Below are positions 1-8,713 of a DNA stretch of 64,000 bases, one piece after another. Numbering within the stretch: the stretch's first letter is position 1; each line of letters begins with the position of its first letter. The notes under the pieces were generated by a model, which was not told the DNA's origin, made no database searches, and saw only the letters and a program-made list of their open reading frames with translations. The stretch lies in assembly GCF_030209475.1 (NCBI RefSeq), contig NZ_JARVRW010000007.1, positions 124,001 through 188,000 on the forward strand, in the 5' to 3' direction. The stretch is from Microbacterium sp. lyk4-40-TSB-66. Lineage in GTDB: Bacteria; Actinomycetota; Actinomycetes; Actinomycetales; Microbacteriaceae. Position numbers and translations under genes: made by a program.

Positions 1-33
1 GGACACGCTGGACCGACCCGCTCGGCACGGCGA

Positions 34-91
34 GGCATGTCCCAGAAGGGGCGACAGGACAGGCGCAATCCTGCACGAAGTGGGACACGCC
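34..91. repeat. Intergenic palindrome, GTGGGAC family, copy 1
   Basis: The left arm GGCATGTCCCA (34-44) pairs with the right arm TGGGACACGCC (81-91) with one mismatch. An inner CAGGA / TCCTG pair lies in the loop. It sits just downstream of the last biotin-transport gene and may end that transcript. A second member of the family is at 17889-17966. Confidence 0.6.
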
Positions 92-98
92 GGTGGCG

Positions 99-707
99 TC
101 AGCGGATGCCGCGGGCGGCGAGGGCGTCGCCGAGATCGTCGGCGTGACGCAGCGCGAGGACGAGCAGCGGCAACGCGCCGCGCGCGAGGGAGGGACGCAG
201 GCCCCGCGCACGCTGGGCGTCTCGCACCTCGGCGGCGAGGCGCGTGAGCACGGGCATCATCGCGAGCGCGATCGTCAGCAGCAGCGCGGCGCGGGCCGGA
301 TCGACCCCGATGCGACCGAGAGGCTGCAATCCCCTCTCCAGCGCCTCGAGCAGGGACCCGACGGGAGTCGTCAGCGACACCAGTCCGGCCACGACCAGCG
401 CCGCGGCGACCCGCGCCGTGTTGGCGGCGGCGGCCTCCGGCCCGAGGAAGAGCAGCTGCCCTCCCGCCGTGACGACGATGATCCACCGCACGGCCCACAC
501 CTGTCCGCCGAGCGCGCGCATCCCCCCGGTGACCCCCATGCCGCTTGCGGCATACAGCCCGCAGGCCACGCCCAGCGCGACGGGCACGCTCTGCCATGCC
601 GATGGCAGAGCCGCGAGCACGAGCGCCACGAGCGCGAGCCCCGCGAGCGTGGGGCCGGCCGGCATCCGGTGCATCCATCCCCGTCCGGGGTGGTACAGGC
701 TCAGCAC
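99..707 (-). CDS. bioN: Biotin ECF transporter transmembrane (T) component, BioN/CbiQ family
   Basis: This 202-residue hydrophobic protein resembles the CbiQ/BioN T-components of energy-coupling-factor transporters. They link the ATPase to the substrate-binding S-component in the membrane. Several hydrophobic segments span residues 15-140, followed by a charged coupling stretch (VRDAQRARGLRP) near residue 163 typical of T-components. The start overlaps the end of bioM by 7 bases, so translation is probably coupled. It is the third gene of bioY-bioM-bioN and probably shares the promoter upstream of bioY. The family call is secure. Biotin as substrate follows from the adjacent bioY and the BioQ-type operator. 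Confidence 0.85.
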   Translation of the reverse strand: MLSLYHPGRGWMHRMPAGPTLAGLALVALVLAALPSAWQSVPVALGVACGLYAASGMGVTGGMRALGGQVWAVRWIIVVTAGGQLLFLGPEAAAANTARVAAALVVAGLVSLTTPVGSLLEALERGLQPLGRIGVDPARAALLLTIALAMMPVLTRLAAEVRDAQRARGLRPSLARGALPLLVLALRHADDLGDALAARGIR

Positions 708-1381
708 GCCACGGCCGCGGCGTAGGCGTCGACGACCTCGGCGGAGGCTCCGGATGCCACGACCCGCCCCTCGGCGAACAGCACGGCCCGTTCGCAGCGG
801 CGTGCCAGGGCGAGGTCGTGGGTGATGACGAGCAGCGCGTGTCCGGTGTCGGCGAGCAGGTGGTCGACGACGAGGCGGGCGTTCCGCGCGTCGAGGAAGG
901 CGGTGGGTTCGTCAGCGATGACCAGGTGCGGCTCGCGGACGAACGCGCCGCACAGAGCGAGGAGCTGCTTCTGCCCGCCCGAGAGGTCGTGCGAGGGACG
1001 GTCGGCGAGGTCCTCGAGCCCGAAGCGCCGGAGCGCCGCGGCCACCCGTCCATCGCGCACCTCGTGCGGCAGGCGCTCAGGTCTCAGTGACAAGGCGACG
1101 TCGTCGGCGACGGTCGGCATCACGATCTGCGCGTCGGGATTGCTCAACACGAGCGCCACCCGTCGGCGGAGCTCGGCGGCATCCCGCTGCGGGTCGAGCC
1201 CGAGCACCCGCAGGGCGCCGGCCGACGGGCGAACGAGGCCCGCCACGAGTCGCGCGAAGGTCGACTTGCCCGATCCGTTGTCGCCGATGACCGCGATCGT
1301 CCGCGCGTCCAGGTCGAGGGTGACGCGCTGCAGCACCTCACGCTGCCCGAGGCGCGCGCCGAGGGCCTCGCACCGGATCAC
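701..1381 (-). CDS. bioM: Biotin ECF transporter ATPase, BioM
   Basis: This 226-residue ABC ATPase powers biotin uptake with BioY and BioN. Walker A is GDNGSGKST near residue 33, the signature is LSGGQKQ near residue 135, and Walker B is LVIADEPTAFLD near residue 153. A switch His lies in the following ITHD. The length is usual for a single-domain ECF ATPase. It overlaps bioY by 4 bases (ATGA) and bioN by 7 bases, as in a compact operon. Confidence 0.9.
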   Translation of the reverse strand: MIRCEALGARLGQREVLQRVTLDLDARTIAVIGDNGSGKSTFARLVAGLVRPSAGALRVLGLDPQRDAAELRRRVALVLSNPDAQIVMPTVADDVALSLRPERLPHEVRDGRVAAALRRFGLEDLADRPSHDLSGGQKQLLALCGAFVREPHLVIADEPTAFLDARNARLVVDHLLADTGHALLVITHDLALARRCERAVLFAEGRVVASGASAEVVDAYAAAVAC

Positions 1382-1983
1382 GCGTCGACCGCGACCTCGG
1401 CCGGTCGCCGTCGGGTGGCGCGCACGCTCCAGTCACGGCGGAAGCCGCGCGGGTACGCCGTGACGAGCGTCGTCACGACGACCGTGGCGACGGCCGCCTT
1501 CAGCAGATCGCCCGGCACGAAGACGAGGCTCGTGAGCGCGGTCTCGGCCAGCGGCAGCCTCGTGACCAGGCTCTGGACCGGGATGCCGAGGGCGTAGATC
1601 GCGCCGATCCCGCCGGCGAGCATCGCCAGCGCGGTGCGCCAGGCGACGGGACGACGTCCGCCCGCGTGCACGATCAGCCCGATGACGATCGCGCCGAGGA
1701 TCCAGCCAAGGGCGTAGCCCGCGGTGGGTCCGAGGAAGACGCCGATGCCTCCTCGACCGCCGGCCAGCACCGGCAGACCCACCGCCGCCAGCGCGAGCAG
1801 CACGGTGACCGAGAGCGCCCCGAGCCACGGGCCGAGGATCGCGCCCGCGAGCATCACCCCCAGGGTCTGCGCCGTGATCGGCACCCCACCGAACACGGGG
1901 AAGCTGCCGGGGAGCCCGAGCACCGCGATGAGCGCGGTGAAGACGGCGATGCGGGCGAGATCGGTGGCGTCGGCTGTGCGCAT
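1378..1983 (-). CDS. bioY: Biotin transporter substrate-binding component BioY
   Basis: This 201-residue membrane protein is the S-component that binds biotin. It shows the BioY pattern: an N-terminal helix (LARIAVFTALIAVLGLPG), the segment PVFGGVPITAQTLGVMLAGA near residues 30-50, and a glycine-rich region GGRGGIGVFLGPTAGY typical of the family. A strong RBS (GGAAGGA) lies 5 bases before the ATG. It is first in bioY-bioM-bioN. The upstream region carries two TGAAC-N3-GTTCA palindromes, so repression by the divergent BioQ-like regulator is likely. Confidence 0.93.
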   Translation of the reverse strand: MRTADATDLARIAVFTALIAVLGLPGSFPVFGGVPITAQTLGVMLAGAILGPWLGALSVTVLLALAAVGLPVLAGGRGGIGVFLGPTAGYALGWILGAIVIGLIVHAGGRRPVAWRTALAMLAGGIGAIYALGIPVQSLVTRLPLAETALTSLVFVPGDLLKAAVATVVVTTLVTAYPRGFRRDWSVRATRRRPAEVAVDA

Positions 1984-1995
1984 GACGGTCCTTCC

Positions 1996-2023
1996 TGAAC
2001 ACTGTTCACCTGAACGGCGTTCA
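1996..2023. promoter_or_regulatory. Double BioQ-type operator (TGAAC-N3-GTTCA twice)
   Basis: Two perfect 13-bp palindromes, TGAAC-ACT-GTTCA (1996-2008) and TGAAC-GGC-GTTCA (2011-2023), are separated by 2 bases between bioY and the TetR gene. The spacing matches the biotin-regulator motif TGAAC-N3-GTTAC I recall for corynebacterial BioQ. The sites cover the likely promoters on both strands. Confidence 0.85.
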
Positions 2024-2024
2024 C

Positions 2025-2030
2025 TATACT
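2025..2030 (+). promoter_or_regulatory. -10 box of leaderless bioQ
   Basis: TATACT lies 6 bases upstream of the ATG at 2037, so the transcript should begin at or next to the start codon. No Shine-Dalgarno is visible. The reverse strand of the same bases gives TATAGT, which could serve bioY. Confidence 0.7.
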
Positions 2031-2036
2031 CACCCC

Positions 2037-2591
2037 ATGGCTCCTCGCGGACACTCCGCCGATGACGTCGCCCGCGCCGCCCTGCGGATCCTCGACGATC
2101 ACGGCCTCCCCGACCTCACGATGCGGCGCCTCGCGACCGCCCTCGAGGTGCAGCCCAGCGCGCTGTACTGGCACTTCCCGAACAAGCAGACACTGCTCGC
2201 GGAGCTGTCGGATCGCATCGTGGGCCGGACGGCATCCGGAGTCCCCACCGATCTGCGGACCGAGGCGTTCTCGCTGCGCGATGCCCTCCTCGCTTACCGC
2301 GACGGGGCCGAGGTCGTCTCGAGCACCCTGGCCCTGGGCCTGGGGTCGACGCTCGCGCACGACCGGCTGACGGCCGCCGTGGTCCACGACGGGTTCGACG
2401 CCGGAACCGCGCGTCGCGGCGCGACGACCGTGCTGCACTACGTGCTCGGCTTCGTGTGGCACGAACAGCAGCGGATGCTGTACGACAGCGTCGGAGCGCG
2501 CGACATGGAGGCGTCGGGCCTCGAGTCGGACGACTTCGCCTTCGGTCTCGACCTGATCGCCGCCGGCCTCCGGGCGCGCGGACGGGTCTGA
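2037..2591 (+). CDS. bioQ: TetR-family biotin regulator, BioQ-like
   Basis: This 184-residue TetR protein has an N-terminal helix-turn-helix (LTMRRLATALEVQPSALYWH, residues 26-45), followed by the F.NK recognition end. The C-terminal ligand domain is of the TetR_C type. It is divergent from bioYMN with the double TGAAC-N3-GTTCA operator in between. Both the length and the operator fit BioQ, the actinobacterial repressor of biotin genes (188 residues in corynebacteria, from memory). It very probably represses both bioYMN and itself. The mRNA looks leaderless. Confidence 0.82.
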   Translation: MAPRGHSADDVARAALRILDDHGLPDLTMRRLATALEVQPSALYWHFPNKQTLLAELSDRIVGRTASGVPTDLRTEAFSLRDALLAYRDGAEVVSSTLALGLGSTLAHDRLTAAVVHDGFDAGTARRGATTVLHYVLGFVWHEQQRMLYDSVGARDMEASGLESDDFAFGLDLIAAGLRARGRV

Positions 2592-2639
2592 CACCGGCCA
2601 GGACGCCGCAGGGCGGGCGCGGGGCACGACGCTGGAGCC

Positions 2640-2703
2640 GCATCGGGGCGCGCGATGTGCACCGCGGCGAGCGGCGACCACCCCGATGCACGTTTCGCGC
2701 CCC
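2640..2703. repeat. Nested intergenic palindrome, GCATCGGGG family
   Basis: GCATCGGGG (2640-2648) pairs with CCCCGATGC (2681-2689), and the overlapping GGGGCGCG pairs with CGCGCCCC ending near 2703. It lies between the convergent bioQ and cytochrome b genes, next to a second perfect hairpin. Only one copy is seen in this window. Confidence 0.5.
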
Positions 2704-2730
2704 GCACCGGCGCCGCCGACGGCGCGCGCG

Positions 2731-2761
2731 GCGAACGGATGCGGTCTCGGCATCCGTTCGC
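2731..2761. terminator. Perfect 12-bp hairpin between convergent genes
   Basis: GCGAACGGATGC (2731-2742) pairs perfectly with GCATCCGTTCGC (2750-2761) across a 7-base loop. It lies between the stop of bioQ and the stop of the convergent cytochrome gene. There is no U-tract, so it is at most a hairpin-type, bidirectional terminator. Confidence 0.5.
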
Positions 2762-2773
2762 CCCGAGGGCACG

Positions 2774-4963
2774 TCAGCGCTGCTTGACCTCGCCGAAGAG
2801 GCGGGCGATCGGCACGAGCACCGCGGGACGCGCGGCCGCCCAGCCGACGGCCATCACGAGCAGGGATGCCGCGAAGATCAGCAGACCGGTCGGGTCGCTT
2901 GAGAAGGCGGCGGGGTCGACCGAGCCGCGGGCGGCGTACATGTGGTTGAGGTTGCGCAGAGCGCCGGTGGCCAGCACGAGCGCGACGTGGACGACGATGA
3001 ACGCCACGAAGAACAACATGACGGGGAAGTGCACCTTGCGCGCCCACTCGACCGGGTACAGCCGGTTGAGAATCTCGGCGTCCTTGGGCCACACGCCCGA
3101 CAGCCGCACGCCGCTCACGATGGCGAGAGGGGCGGCCACGAACGTGATCGCGAAGTACGACAGCTGCTGCAGGCTGTTGTAGTTCACCCACCCGTTCTCG
3201 GTGGGCCAGTCGAGTGAGACGTACTGCAGCGCCGCCGACAGCGCGTTGGGGAAGACCTCCCACGAGGTCGGCACGATCCGCATCCACTGCCCGGTGACGA
3301 ACAGCAGCACGACGAAGATCACGCCGTTCGCGATCCACAGGATGTCGATGGCCTGATGGAACCACAGCGTCAGGCTGATGCGTCGACGCTTGTTCTTGCG
3401 GGGAGACCAGAAGGCAGCGGGGCGCTTCTCGGTCCGCACCTGCCAACCCGTGCGGATGATGAACAGCAGGAAGAAACTGTTGAGGAAGTGCGACCAGTTC
3501 AGCCACGCGGGGATGCCGACGGGCGCGGAGTCGGGCAGGTGGTATTCGCCCGGGTAGGCGGCGAGGAACTCCTGGCCCGGACCGAGCGCGAGGAGGAACC
3601 GCGCCACCAGCACCGTGATGCCCGCGAGAGCGAGGGCGAACACGCCGAGCACCGCGGTCGAGCCGAGCCACTGCAGCGGCGTGAAGGGGCCGACGCGTTT
3701 CGGTTCCGTCCGCGCGGGCCGCTCGGCGGAGGCCGCGGCCCCCGGCCAGACGGACCGCCGCACCGTCAGCGGCGCGCGCGGCGCAGCGGGCACGGCATCC
3801 GATGCGGGTTCGGACGGCGCCGCATCGCCCGCCGCGGTCGCCCTCGGCGGGGGCGTGGATGCCACGGTCAGGCGGTCACCGGAGGAGGGTTCGGAGCCGG
3901 CCGCCCCGGACACCGCCGCACCGGCGGCACGAGCCGAAGCGGATGCCGCAGCCCCGGGCGTCGCGGCACCGGCGGCACGAGCCGAACCCGATGCCGCATC
4001 CCCGGACACCGCCGCACCGGCGGCACGAGCCGAACCCGATGCCGCATCCCCGGGCGTCGCCGCACCGGCAGCACGAGCCGAACCCGATGCCGCATCCCCG
4101 GACACCGCCGCACCGGCGGCACGAGACGAACCGGATGCCGCACCCCCGGGCGTGGCCGCGTCAGCGCCCGGCCGAGGTGAGAGGGCACCGGACTCGGGCG
4201 CGGGAGGCCAGGGCTCACCGCCCGGGTCGCGGGGTAGTCCGCGGCGGGGGTGCCCGGCATCCGGATGCGCGGGCACTGCGGCAGGGTCCGAGTCGGGCGC
4301 CGCGTCACCGCGACCGTCCGGCGCCTCAACGGATTCGGAAACCCGCACCGGATTCGGTGCGGGCGCGGCCGAGCCCCCGATTCCGTTGCGCTCGTCCGAT
4401 TCCACGACGTCCGAGTGCGCGGTGGCGTGCGTACGCGTTCCGGATGCCGCGTCCGCGACGACCGAGAACGCGGCATCCCGTGCCTCCGCTTCTGCCGGCG
4501 GGTCCGAGACGGTCGTGGGGGCGGGCGGCCAGGGTTCGCCGCCGGGAACGCGCGGCAGACCGCGGCGAATCGTCGTCGCGCCCTGCGCACCGACGGCGCC
4601 CGGGTCGTCCGCGTCGCCGGAGTCGGCACCCGTCGCCGAACTCGGCACGGGGGCGCGGTCGGCGTCGCCCGGCGAGACGGGCACCGCCGCTGTCTCGTTC
4701 GCCGGGGAAGTCCCGCTCACGCTCGGCGCCGCCTGCGCGGCTCGCGCCACATCGCCCGCGCTCGACGCCGCCTCGGCGGCTCGCGACACATCGCCCGCGT
4801 TCGACGCCGCCTCTGCGGCATCCACGACCTCGCCCGCGCTCGTCGCACCGGAAGCCGCTGCGGCGTCAGACCCGTCGGGCGCGCTGAAGGCCGCGGGCGG
4901 CCAGGGCTCCCCGCCGGGGACGCGCGGCAGCCCGCGACGCGGGGTGCGTGGTGTGGACGCCAT
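2774..4963 (-). CDS. Membrane cytochrome b with long repeat-rich N-terminal region
   Basis: This 729-residue protein has two parts. Residues 1 to about 420 are Ala/Pro/Asp-rich and low in complexity. They carry the motif RRGLPRxPGGEPWPPA three times (near residues 9, 134 and 239) and a run of 16-residue repeats. The C-terminal 310 residues form a di-heme cytochrome b module with about five membrane helices. Likely heme-ligand histidines lie in WLNWSHFLNSFF, LTLWFHQAID and the pair in KVHFPVMLFFVAFIVVH. The fold resembles the cytochrome b subunits of hydrogenases and formate dehydrogenases. The gene starts on the base after the etfA stop, so it is probably co-transcribed with etfBA and may pass electrons from ETF to quinone. 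That role is inference. Confidence 0.8.
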   Translation of the reverse strand: MASTPRTPRRGLPRVPGGEPWPPAAFSAPDGSDAAAASGATSAGEVVDAAEAASNAGDVSRAAEAASSAGDVARAAQAAPSVSGTSPANETAAVPVSPGDADRAPVPSSATGADSGDADDPGAVGAQGATTIRRGLPRVPGGEPWPPAPTTVSDPPAEAEARDAAFSVVADAASGTRTHATAHSDVVESDERNGIGGSAAPAPNPVRVSESVEAPDGRGDAAPDSDPAAVPAHPDAGHPRRGLPRDPGGEPWPPAPESGALSPRPGADAATPGGAASGSSRAAGAAVSGDAASGSARAAGAATPGDAASGSARAAGAAVSGDAASGSARAAGAATPGAAASASARAAGAAVSGAAGSEPSSGDRLTVASTPPPRATAAGDAAPSEPASDAVPAAPRAPLTVRRSVWPGAAASAERPARTEPKRVGPFTPLQWLGSTAVLGVFALALAGITVLVARFLLALGPGQEFLAAYPGEYHLPDSAPVGIPAWLNWSHFLNSFFLLFIIRTGWQVRTEKRPAAFWSPRKNKRRRISLTLWFHQAIDILWIANGVIFVVLLFVTGQWMRIVPTSWEVFPNALSAALQYVSLDWPTENGWVNYNSLQQLSYFAITFVAAPLAIVSGVRLSGVWPKDAEILNRLYPVEWARKVHFPVMLFFVAFIVVHVALVLATGALRNLNHMYAARGSVDPAAFSSDPTGLLIFAASLLVMAVGWAAARPAVLVPIARLFGEVKQR
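3908..4147. repeat. Five 48-bp tandem repeats inside the cytochrome b gene
   Basis: About five near-identical 48-bp units encode 16-residue repeats of the type GDAASGSARAAGAAVS / ATP in the N-terminal region of the cytochrome b protein. The unit is in frame, so copy number can change without breaking the gene. Confidence 0.85.
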
Positions 4964-5929
4964 CTATTTCTTGTGGGCCTCGAGCGCGCTGATGAGTTGC
5001 GGGACGACGGTGAACAGATCTCCGACGATACCGAAATCGGCGATGTCGAAGATCGGCGCGTCGGGATTCTTGTCTATTGCGACGATCGTGCCGGCCGTCT
5101 GCATCCCCGCCCGATGCTGGATCGCTCCCGAGATGCCGAGCGCGATGTACAGGCGCGGCGATACCGAGACGCCGGTCTGACCCACCTGCGCGTTCGCGGG
5201 GACGTAGCCGGCGTCGACCGCCGCGCGCGAGGCGCCGACCGCCGCACCGAGGGCGTCGGCGAGACGCTCGACGAGGGCGAAGTCCTCGCGTGAGCCGACG
5301 CCCCGCCCACCCGCGACCACCGCCGTGGCCCCGCGGAGTTCGGGTCGCGAGGAGGGCGCGGAGGTCTCGGCGAAGCCCTCGATGCGGGCGGTGCGGACCC
5401 CGGATGCCGCGACCTCGAGCTCCTCGGCCACGAGCGGCCGCGCCTCGAGACGCGCATCGATCGAGCCCGGCCGCAGGGTGGCCAGCAGCGGGCCGAAGGT
5501 GGGCGCGCCGTCGACGGTGAACCCGCCGCCGAGAACCGAGTGGTGCGCCACGACGCCGATCTCATCGCGGTCGACACCGACGATGTCGGTGGCCAGGGGC
5601 AGTCGGGTCCGAGCGGCGAGCCGGGCGAGGGCGTCTCGGGATTCGACGGCGTTCGACGCGAGCACGAGGTCGGGGCGCTCGCGGTCGACGGCCGCGGCGA
5701 GCGCGTCGACGACCGGGACCGTCAACGCGTCGGGCGCTGTCGCGGCCGTCAGCACGCGGACGGCGCCCAGACCGGCTGCGTCGGCAGCGGCCCCGTCGAG
5801 GGCGTCGGAGGCGGCCGCGACGAGTGCGACGGGGTCGCCGACCCGCGCGGCGGCGGCGAGAAGGCCGGGCGCCGTCGCGGCGAGCGCGCCACTCGGGAGC
5901 ACCTCGAGCAGGACCAGTGCGACGCCCAT
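4964..5929 (-). CDS. etfA: Electron transfer flavoprotein alpha subunit
   Basis: The 321-residue product matches EtfA. It has an N-terminal domain starting [10 protein letters not shown] and a C-terminal FAD-binding domain near residues 200-300 with the family signatures [19 protein letters not shown] and [15 protein letters not shown] chose the ATG at 5929 because it overlaps the etfB stop (TGATG). The frame stays open far upstream, but that part is antisense to etfB and meaningless. With EtfB it collects electrons from acyl-CoA dehydrogenases, one of which is encoded at 8714-9892. Confidence 0.95.
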   Translation of the reverse strand: MGVALVLLEVLPSGALAATAPGLLAAAARVGDPVALVAAASDALDGAAADAAGLGAVRVLTAATAPDALTVPVVDALAAAVDRERPDLVLASNAVESRDALARLAARTRLPLATDIVGVDRDEIGVVAHHSVLGGGFTVDGAPTFGPLLATLRPGSIDARLEARPLVAEELEVAASGVRTARIEGFAETSAPSSRPELRGATAVVAGGRGVGSREDFALVERLADALGAAVGASRAAVDAGYVPANAQVGQTGVSVSPRLYIALGISGAIQHRAGMQTAGTIVAIDKNPDAPIFDIADFGIVGDLFTVVPQLISALEAHKK

Positions 5930-6705
5930 CACGCGACCCCCTCGGCCACGAGGAACGCAGCGAGCCTCTCGCCGGCGTCGCCCTCGTCGACGATCTTCGT
6001 CCCCGACGCGCGCGGGGGCCGTTCGGCGACGGACAGCATGATGTAGCGCGGGGTCGCCGGATCGCCGGGCTCGACGTCGAGCGAGGCGGCATCCACGGTC
6101 TCGTACGGCTTCTTCTTGGCCGCCATGATGCCCTTGAACGTGGTGAACCGCCCCTCGGGCAGAGCCTCGGTGATCGACACCACCGCGGGGAGCTCGGCCG
6201 TTACCCGCATCGTGCCCGCGTCGCTCACCCGGTCTCCCGACACGGAGCCGTCGGACAGCTCCACGGCCGCGAGCCCGGTGAGCTGCGGCACACCGAGCAG
6301 CTCGGCGACCATCGCGGCGATGACGCCTCCGCCGCCGTCGGTCGAGAGGTTGCCCGCGATCACGAGGTCGTAGTCGGTGCGCCGTACGGCGGCGGCGAGC
6401 ACCTCGGCGGTCAGCAGCAGGTCGGCACCGCGCAGGGAGTCGTCGACGACGTGCACGGCCGAGGTCGCCCCCATCGCAAGAGCCTTGCGGATCGTCGCCG
6501 TGGCCGACGCGGGCGCCATCGACACCACCGTCACCTCGGTTCCCGGGTGCGCGTCGGCGTGGGCGAGAGCGACCTCGACCGCCCGCTCGTCGATCTCGTC
6601 GAGCACGGGCGACGACGCGGCGCGGTCGGCGAGCCCGGTCTCGAGGTCGAGTCGACGCTCGCCCCACGTGTCGGGCACTTCTTTGATCAGGACCACGATC
6701 TTCAT
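5929..6705 (-). CDS. etfB: Electron transfer flavoprotein beta subunit
   Basis: This 258-residue EtfB begins [18 protein letters not shown], the usual ETF-beta start. It contains the nucleotide-binding core ([21 protein letters not shown] near residue 115) and the C-terminal [13 protein letters not shown] loop that recognises dehydrogenases. An RBS-like GGAGAC precedes the ATG. It is first in etfB-etfA-cytochrome b. Confidence 0.95.
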   Translation of the reverse strand: MKIVVLIKEVPDTWGERRLDLETGLADRAASSPVLDEIDERAVEVALAHADAHPGTEVTVVSMAPASATATIRKALAMGATSAVHVVDDSLRGADLLLTAEVLAAAVRRTDYDLVIAGNLSTDGGGGVIAAMVAELLGVPQLTGLAAVELSDGSVSGDRVSDAGTMRVTAELPAVVSITEALPEGRFTTFKGIMAAKKKPYETVDAASLDVEPGDPATPRYIMLSVAERPPRASGTKIVDEGDAGERLAAFLVAEGVA

Positions 6706-6767
6706 CGATGCGTCTCCTTCGTCGGGGGGAGGGATGCCACAGCGTCGGTCCTGCGGCGGGATCGGGA

Positions 6768-6879
6768 GCGCGGAGCCTTCATCGGGCTCGCCCCTCGCGG
6801 CGACGGCCCGGGGCCCGTCGGGGGCGCGGAGCCGTCATCGGGCGCGCCCCTCGCGGCGAGGGCCCGGAGCCCGTCGAGG
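6768..6879. repeat. Two 56-bp direct repeats upstream of etfB
   Basis: The 338-base gap between etfB (6705) and the MarR gene (7044) holds two 56-bp units starting at 6768 and 6824. Each begins GCGCGGAGCC and includes CGCCCCTCGCGGCGA, and a degenerate third start follows. I see no gene in the gap. The repeat lies where the etfB promoter should be. Confidence 0.6.
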
Positions 6880-7043
6880 GCACCGCACCTCGCGGAGAGG
6901 CGCGCGGGGGCTGCGGTAGGCGGCTCGGCCCCGATTCCGCACGGGTGGCGCCCGAGAGGGCCCCGGAGGCCGGGAGCCGCGTCGCACTCCGACGCCCGGC
7001 ACGACCGGCGCACGAGCGGTACCGTGAATCCGGAGGAGGACCG

Positions 7044-7571
7044 ATGACGCGACGACTGCCGGTCGACCCGATCGCCGAGGCCAAGCGCCAGTGGCTGGCG
7101 CACGGGTGGGACGACGCCGCCGACGGCATGACGGTCGTGACCTCGGTGATCCGGGCGCACCAGTTGCTCATGGCATCCATCGACCGTGCGCTGAAGCCCT
7201 GCGACCTGTCGTTCTCGCGCTTCGAGATGCTGCGGCTGCTCGCCTTCACCCGCGAGGGACGGATGCCGATGGCCAGCGCGATCGCGCGGTTGCAGGTGCA
7301 CCCCACGAGCGTCACGAACACCGTCGATCGCCTGGCTCGCGACGGGCTCATCTCGCGCGAACCGCACCCCACCGATGGTCGTGCGGCGCTGCTCGTCCTG
7401 AGCGACGCCGGACGCCGCCGGGTCGACGAGGCGACCGGGGCATTGAACGCGGTGTTCGCCGATCTGGGCCTCGACGACGGCGACGCGACCGAGCTCGTGC
7501 GCATCATCGCCCGCTTCCGAAAGGGCGCCGGCGATTTCGCCGACCCCGCGCCCGTGCCCGACCCGCTCTGA
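7044..7571 (+). CDS. MarR-family transcriptional regulator
   Basis: This 175-residue protein has a winged helix: FSRFEMLRLLAF, then MASAIARLQVHPTSVTNTVD as recognition helix (residues 77-96), and the wing LISREPHPTDGRAALLVLS with the typical DGR tip. The ATG at 7044 follows a strong GGAGGAGGA RBS. It lies between the ETF operon and the acyl-CoA oxidation genes, so it could regulate fatty-acid or amino-acid catabolism. Target and ligand are not visible. Confidence 0.88.
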   Translation: MTRRLPVDPIAEAKRQWLAHGWDDAADGMTVVTSVIRAHQLLMASIDRALKPCDLSFSRFEMLRLLAFTREGRMPMASAIARLQVHPTSVTNTVDRLARDGLISREPHPTDGRAALLVLSDAGRRRVDEATGALNAVFADLGLDDGDATELVRIIARFRKGAGDFADPAPVPDPL

Positions 7572-7653
7572 CCCCGAAGAGCACCCTCGGCGCACGGGAG
7601 TGCCCCGCGCCGGGGTCGAACGCCCGCCGCAGGATCCCGGTGCGCCGAGTCGT

Positions 7654-8442
7654 TCATCGGTGCGTGAAGGACGGCGGGCGCTTCTCGCGGAACGCCGCCA
7701 TCCCCTCTTTCTGATCGGCGGTGTCGAAGAGGCCGGCGAACGCCTGCCGTTCGAAGCGCAAACCCTCGGCGAGCGTCGACTCGAGGGCCACGTCGAGCGC
7801 CGCTTTGGCCGCGTACAGCGCGGGCAGGGGCTTCTCGGCGATCGTGCGGGCGACGGCCTCGGCCTCGTCGAGCAGCTCGGCGGCCGGGACGACGCGCGAC
7901 ACCAGTCCCGCGCGCTCGGCTTCGGCGGCGTCGATCATGCGGCCGGTGAGCACGAGTTCGGCGGCCTTGTAGTACCCGAGCGCGCGCACGAGCCGCTGCG
8001 TGCCCCCCATGCCGGGGATGACGCCGAGCTGCACCTCGGGCTGGCCGAACTTCGCACGGTCGGATGCCAGGATGACGTCGCACATGAGGGCGAGCTCGCA
8101 CCCGCCGCCCAGCGCGTAACCCGACACCGCGGCGATCACGGGCGTGCGCACGGCGGCGAAACGCGCCCAGGCACCGAAGTGGTCGGTGAGCGTCATGTCG
8201 AGACCCGACTTCTGCTCCATCTCTTTGATGTCGGCACCCGCGGCGAACGCCTTCTCGCTCCCGGTGACGACGATCGCTCCGACACCCGTGTCGGCGTCGA
8301 AGGCCTCGGCGACCGCGACCACCTCGCGCATCGTCCGGGTGTCGAGGGCGTTCAGCGCCTCGGGGCGGTCGAGCGTGATCCATCCGACGCGCCCGCGCTG
8401 CTCGACGCGGATCGTCTCGTACCCGGCATCCTGATCGGTCAT
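7654..8442 (-). CDS. Enoyl-CoA hydratase (crotonase family)
   Basis: The 262-residue crotonase starts [15 protein letters not shown]. It has the oxyanion-hole segments [12 protein letters not shown] near residue 65 and [16 protein letters not shown] near residue 105. Both catalytic glutamates are in place (GGGCELA and [15 protein letters not shown]). It hydrates 2-enoyl-CoA to 3-hydroxyacyl-CoA. The ATG at 8442 follows a GGAGTGAG RBS; the open frame further upstream is not coding. It probably works with the acyl-CoA dehydrogenase upstream on the same strand, although a strong hairpin lies between them. Confidence 0.92.
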   Translation of the reverse strand: MTDQDAGYETIRVEQRGRVGWITLDRPEALNALDTRTMREVVAVAEAFDADTGVGAIVVTGSEKAFAAGADIKEMEQKSGLDMTLTDHFGAWARFAAVRTPVIAAVSGYALGGGCELALMCDVILASDRAKFGQPEVQLGVIPGMGGTQRLVRALGYYKAAELVLTGRMIDAAEAERAGLVSRVVPAAELLDEAEAVARTIAEKPLPALYAAKAALDVALESTLAEGLRFERQAFAGLFDTADQKEGMAAFREKRPPSFTHR

Positions 8443-8572
8443 CTCACTCCTATCGCGACGGTGCGGACGATCCCGCCCTCGCATGTTCGCACGCGCCCCC
8501 GACATCCACCGAGGGGCTTCCCCGTCCGCGACTTCACGGACAGGGGGATGCCGACGGTTCGGGGCGCGTTCT

Positions 8573-8626
8573 GCTCTTCGGGGCGGGTGAGGTCCGCCCC
8601 GAAGAGCGGATTCCGCCCCGAATCCG
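8573..8626. terminator. Two adjacent perfect hairpins
   Basis: GCTCTTCGGGGCGG (8573-8586) pairs perfectly with CCGCCCCGAAGAGC (8594-8607) over a 7-base loop. It abuts a second hairpin, CGGATTC (8607-8613) with GAATCCG (8620-8626). The pair lies in the 271-base gap between the acyl-CoA dehydrogenase and the enoyl-CoA hydratase, where it may end or attenuate transcription. There is no clear T-tract. Confidence 0.6.
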
Positions 8627-8713
8627 GGGGAACCCACCCCGCGCCGCCGGTTCCGCGCTCGCGCGTCGAACCCGCCCGGACCCACGGAACACCGACCTCA
8701 CGGGCCCGCGCGC

